Shown in pieces: positions 5,167-7,727 of a stretch of DNA of 7,727 nt. The notes below the pieces were generated by a model. The model had not been told where the DNA came from. It did not search any database and was given only the letters and a program-made list of their open reading frames with translations. Made by a program: the position numbers and the translations under genes. How positions within the stretch are numbered: position 1 is the first letter of the stretch; every line of letters starts with the position of its first letter. Origin of the DNA: Clostridia bacterium (GTDB lineage Bacteria > Bacillota_A > Clostridia > Peptostreptococcales > Anaerovoracaceae); NCBI GenBank assembly GCA_024403175.1, contig JAKSSI010000059.1:1-7727 (forward strand), written 5' to 3'.

Positions 5167-5894
5167 TGGCAAAATCGATGCGAATAGACAAGCTTTTTTC
5201 AAGCTTGGGTCTTTTGAGCCGCACTGAATGTAAGATAGCGGTTAAAAGACATGAAATTTTTATAAATGGACAAGTATGTCGTTCAAACGATGATAAGATC
5301 GACCCGGAAAAAGATGAAGTTACATTCAAGGGTGTAAAGGTAGATACTCGAAGCTTTGTGTACTACATGCTTAATAAACCCGCCGGTGTTATCACAGCAA
5401 ACGACGATAAGCGTTATCAAACTGTGTTTGATTGTATCGAAGATAAGCGAACAGATTTATCTGCTGTGGGTCGCTTAGATAAGGATACAACAGGCATACT
5501 GATAATTACTAACGATGGCGAGTTAAACCATCGATTGCTTTCTCCAAGATATCATGTGCCTAAGACTTATCAAGTTTTAATTGATGGCACGCTTACAGAG
5601 GCTGATATTAAGCTTTTGGAAGAGGGCATGGATATCGGTGATGAAAAGAACACGCTACCTGCTAAAGTTGCTCTAAATGATGAAAATAACCCTCAGAGCG
5701 TAGCTCTTACTATAACGGAAGGCAGATTCCATCAGGTAAAGAGAATGTTTGAAGCTGTAGGTAAGCCGGTACTCAAATTACATAGGTCAAACTTTGGACC
5801 ACTGGAATTGGATAAGGATCTTCAGCCAGGCCAATACAGAGAATTAACCTATGAAGAATTAGGATTATTAAAAGGAGCTACGTCTTCAAAATAA
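5166..5894 (+). CDS. rsuA: 16S rRNA pseudouridine synthase, RsuA family
   Basis: This 242-residue cytoplasmic enzyme isomerises a uridine of 16S rRNA to pseudouridine; RsuA acts at position 516 in E. coli numbering. Residues 6-60 form an S4 RNA-binding domain (MRIDKLFSSLGLLSR...IFINGQV). The catalytic domain begins at YYMLNKPAGV (66-75) and carries GRLDKDTTG (102-110) with catalytic Asp105, then NDGEL (116-120) and SPRYHVPKTY (126-135). The C-terminal EGRFHQVKRMFEAVGK (185-200) and GQYREL (222-227) are typical of RsuA rather than RluB/RluE, though the assignment among these small-subunit and large-subunit paralogues is by motif impression. ATG 5166 overlaps the preceding stop and has no close SD, implying translational coupling. 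traX follows after 14 bases. Confidence 0.92.
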   Translation: MAKSMRIDKLFSSLGLLSRTECKIAVKRHEIFINGQVCRSNDDKIDPEKDEVTFKGVKVDTRSFVYYMLNKPAGVITANDDKRYQTVFDCIEDKRTDLSAVGRLDKDTTGILIITNDGELNHRLLSPRYHVPKTYQVLIDGTLTEADIKLLEEGMDIGDEKNTLPAKVALNDENNPQSVALTITEGRFHQVKRMFEAVGKPVLKLHRSNFGPLELDKDLQPGQYRELTYEELGLLKGATSSK

Positions 5895-5908
5895 AAGGAT
5901 AGTATCAA

Positions 5909-6703
5909 ATGAAAAAATTTAGACTAGAAACTACATCCGCATCACTTCACATTATGGCAATGTTTTTTATGCTTTTAGACCATATGTGGGCTACAATACT
6001 TGCTTATGATTGGATGACATGCGTGGGAAGAATCGCATTCCCAATCTTTGCATTTATGCTTGCAGAAGGTTTTAAGCGTACAAAGAATCTCAAGAAATAT
6101 GCACTTAGACTTTTAATATTTGCGATTGTTTCTGAGATTCCATTTAACCTTATGTATGGAAATCAACTGTTCTATCCAATGCATCAGAATGTTATGTGGA
6201 CATTCTTGATTGCAATTGGCGGTATGACATTAATGGAAAAGGCTAAGAGCAAAGATAAGCTTTGGCTTACTATTTTAGTAACTGTTCTTGTATGCATTGC
6301 TGGCTTAATTCTTGGTTATGTACTGTTTGTTGATTACTATGGCTGCGGTATTTTAACAGTATTTATTTTCTATATTTTCGATAGAGATCATGAAAAGAAT
6401 ATTGTTTCTAGAATCCTTAAGGATAACAAGTACAAGAAGCAGATTTGGACTATAGTTTGCTTAATAGGTCAGTTTGTATGCCTTTACTACATCAACGTAG
6501 AAATCCTTGGCGGATTCTATTACAACGTTACATTATTTGGATTTAAGTTTGAACTTATTCAGCAGGCACTTGCACTTCTTGCTCTTATTCCAATTTGGCT
6601 TTACAGAGGTAAGCAGGGTTATCATGCAACTTGGTTTAAGTACTTTAACTATGCATTCTATCCAGTACACTGCTTAATTCTTGCATTACTTGCAATTCAC
6701 TAA
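5909..6703 (+). CDS. TraX-family polytopic membrane protein
   Basis: This 264-residue protein is predicted to have about seven or eight membrane helices. TraX-family marks are HIMAMFFMLLDHMWA (14-28) with Asp24-His25; GRIAFPIFAFMLAEGF (40-55) followed by RTKN; RLLIFAIVSEIPFNL (67-81); and QNVMWT (93-98). F-plasmid TraX is needed for N-acetylation of pilin. Chromosomal Firmicute homologues are widespread and of unknown role, possibly membrane acyl transfer. No conjugation gene is present here, so the name does not imply a plasmid. It follows rsuA by 14 bases with AAAGG (5894-5898) as SD, ten bases from the ATG, so it is likely the last gene of that operon. No clear terminator follows. Confidence 0.88.
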   Translation: MKKFRLETTSASLHIMAMFFMLLDHMWATILAYDWMTCVGRIAFPIFAFMLAEGFKRTKNLKKYALRLLIFAIVSEIPFNLMYGNQLFYPMHQNVMWTFLIAIGGMTLMEKAKSKDKLWLTILVTVLVCIAGLILGYVLFVDYYGCGILTVFIFYIFDRDHEKNIVSRILKDNKYKKQIWTIVCLIGQFVCLYYINVEILGGFYYNVTLFGFKFELIQQALALLALIPIWLYRGKQGYHATWFKYFNYAFYPVHCLILALLAIH

Positions 6704-6716
6704 TTTACGTAATTGA

Positions 6717-6737
6717 AGCGATAATTCGCTGTATAAT
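6717..6737 (+). promoter_or_regulatory. Candidate promoter and palindrome before the 2-hydroxyacid dehydrogenase gene
   Basis: A consensus TATAAT (6732-6737) lies 28 bases before the ATG. TTGAAG (6713-6718) is only 13 bases upstream, too close for a usual -35, so -10 recognition may dominate or an activator may help. AGCGA (6717-6721) and TCGCT (6726-6730) form a perfect inverted repeat around TAAT immediately upstream of the -10, where an operator would sit. Confidence 0.45.
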
Positions 6738-6764
6738 ATATAGTTGTTGATAGGAGGAATAACT

Positions 6765-7709
6765 ATGAAAGTTGTAATTATGGAATCTCTGGGTATCTCC
6801 AAGGAAGAACTTGCTGCACGCAAGGCTCCATTTGAAGCTCAGGGCGTTGAATTTGTTGACTATGAAAAGACTCTTGATAAAGAAAAGCTTGTAGCTCAGG
6901 CTAAGGATGCAGATGCAATGATTATTGCAAATATGCCAATGCCTGGCGATGTAATTGCGGCTTGCGACAATCTTAAGTACATTGACGTAGCTTTCACAGG
7001 TGTAGACCATGTAGGTTTAGACGTAGCTAAGGAAAAGGGTATTAAGGTAAGTAATGCTTCTGGATATTCCAACGAAGCTGTATCTGAACTTGTATTCGGT
7101 ATGGTTCTTTCCATCGGAAGAAACCTTCGCGAAGTTGAAGCAAGATGTCGCGACCACGCTGGTAAGGATGGACTTGTTGGATGGGAAATCAAGGGCAAGA
7201 CAGTAGGTATTGTAGGTCTTGGTAAGATTGGTACACGCACAGCTGAACTTTTCCACGCTTTCGGTGCAAATGTAATTGCTCACAGCAGAAGCGTTCATGC
7301 TGATGCTCCAAGCTATGTAGAACAGATGGGCCTTGATGAACTTCTTACAAAGGCTGATATCGTTGTTCTTCACTGCCCACAGAATGCTTCTACAATCGGC
7401 ATGATTAATAAGGAAAAGCTTGCTCTCATGAAGAAGACAGCAATTCTTATTAACGTTGCTAGAGGCCCTGTAGTAGTTTCTGCAGATCTTGCTGATGCTC
7501 TTAACAATGGCGTAATTGCTGCAGCAGGTATCGATGTATTTGATAAGGAACCACCACTTGGCGATGACATTCTTCTCACAGCAAAGAACACACTTCTTAC
7601 ACCACATGTTGCCTTTGCTACAAAGGAATCCATGACACTTAGAGCTGAAATCGTTTTCGACAACCTTAAGTCTTGGATGGAAGGCAATCAGAAGAATATC
7701 ATTTTATAA
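6765..7709 (+). CDS. D-isomer-specific 2-hydroxyacid dehydrogenase family protein
   Basis: This 314-residue cytoplasmic NAD(P)-dependent oxidoreductase interconverts a 2-keto acid and a D-2-hydroxy acid. Family marks are FTGVDHVGLD (77-86), nucleotide-binding VGIVGLGKIGTRTA (147-160), VLHCPQNAST (201-210), and the catalytic set Arg233 (NVARGP), Glu262 (DKEPP) and His281 (TPHVA). The residues after the second Rossmann strand read IAHSRS (171-176) instead of the acidic residue typical of NAD-specific members, hinting at NADP(H) use. The substrate cannot be told from sequence; D-lactate, hydroxypyruvate/glyoxylate or phosphoglycerate-like acids are options, though the short N-terminus and lack of a regulatory domain argue against long-form SerA. 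The start is ATG 6765 with AGGAGG (6752-6757) seven bases upstream; an upstream in-frame TTG at 6744 lacks an SD. It is preceded by its own promoter, and no terminator is visible before the window ends. Confidence 0.93.
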   Translation: MKVVIMESLGISKEELAARKAPFEAQGVEFVDYEKTLDKEKLVAQAKDADAMIIANMPMPGDVIAACDNLKYIDVAFTGVDHVGLDVAKEKGIKVSNASGYSNEAVSELVFGMVLSIGRNLREVEARCRDHAGKDGLVGWEIKGKTVGIVGLGKIGTRTAELFHAFGANVIAHSRSVHADAPSYVEQMGLDELLTKADIVVLHCPQNASTIGMINKEKLALMKKTAILINVARGPVVVSADLADALNNGVIAAAGIDVFDKEPPLGDDILLTAKNTLLTPHVAFATKESMTLRAEIVFDNLKSWMEGNQKNIIL

Positions 7710-7727
7710 GACGTAAGCGTAATTTCT

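Noticed and set aside
6744..6764. TTG 6744 start for the dehydrogenase
   Set aside because: The extension contains the AGGAGG site that serves ATG 6765, and family proteins begin at the MKVVI strand.
6705..7607. Long minus-strand open frames opposite the dehydrogenase gene
   Set aside because: They are antisense to a gene with complete catalytic motifs and show no recognisable domain or SD.
7710..7727. ACGTAAGCGTAATT at the right edge resembling ACGTAATTGAAGCG before the dehydrogenase gene
   Set aside because: The likeness is short and broken, and the window ends before any repeat can be established.

Overview
The window looks like a piece of chromosome from an AT-rich, low-GC anaerobic Firmicute (Clostridia-like). 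Genes are tightly packed, leucine codons are mostly CTT/TTA, Shine-Dalgarno (SD) sites are AGGAGG-type, one protein carries a Gram-positive style lipoprotein signal, and an ECF-type metal importer is present. I see no phage, plasmid-replication, transposase, CRISPR, tRNA or rRNA signal.

Layout. (1) 2-789: the 3' end of a probable rhodanese-like gene is joined by a TAATG overlap to a lipoprotein gene whose C-terminus has an ApbE-type covalent flavinylation motif. A strong terminator follows (812-844). (2) 827-3572: a cobalt/nickel ECF importer operon with its own promoter. It encodes CbiM fused to a C-terminal CbiN-like PDGLE domain, CbiQ (EcfT) and CbiO (ATPase). A perfect palindromic hairpin lies between cbiM and cbiQ. 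cbiQ has no visible SD, and cbiQ and cbiO overlap by 4 bases. (3) 3573-3959: a gene-free 387-base gap between convergent genes. It is filled almost completely by two large, imperfect, branched inverted repeats with weaker repeats at the outer edges, and is the most unusual feature here. (4) 3960-4832, minus strand: an MBL-fold metallo-hydrolase. (5) 4833-4941: an AT-rich divergent promoter region. (6) 4942-6703: a small membrane-anchored acidic protein, an RsuA-type rRNA pseudouridine synthase and a TraX-family membrane protein, all co-directional. (7) 6765-7709: a D-isomer 2-hydroxyacid dehydrogenase with its own promoter and a strong SD.

How the parts may work together. CbiM-PDGLE, CbiQ and CbiO together contain everything expected of a Co2+/Ni2+ ECF importer: substrate-binding membrane protein with small accessory domain, coupling protein and ATPase. 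The flavinylated lipoprotein and rhodanese-like protein just upstream form a separate transcription unit, since a terminator divides them from cbiM. A functional link, such as extracytosolic redox chemistry near a metal importer, is only suggested by position. The small membrane protein, rsuA and traX look like an ordinary conserved operon. The best candidate for something undescribed is the palindromic intergenic element, probably a non-autonomous repeat (MITE-like) or a structured RNA, which genome-wide repeat searching would settle.
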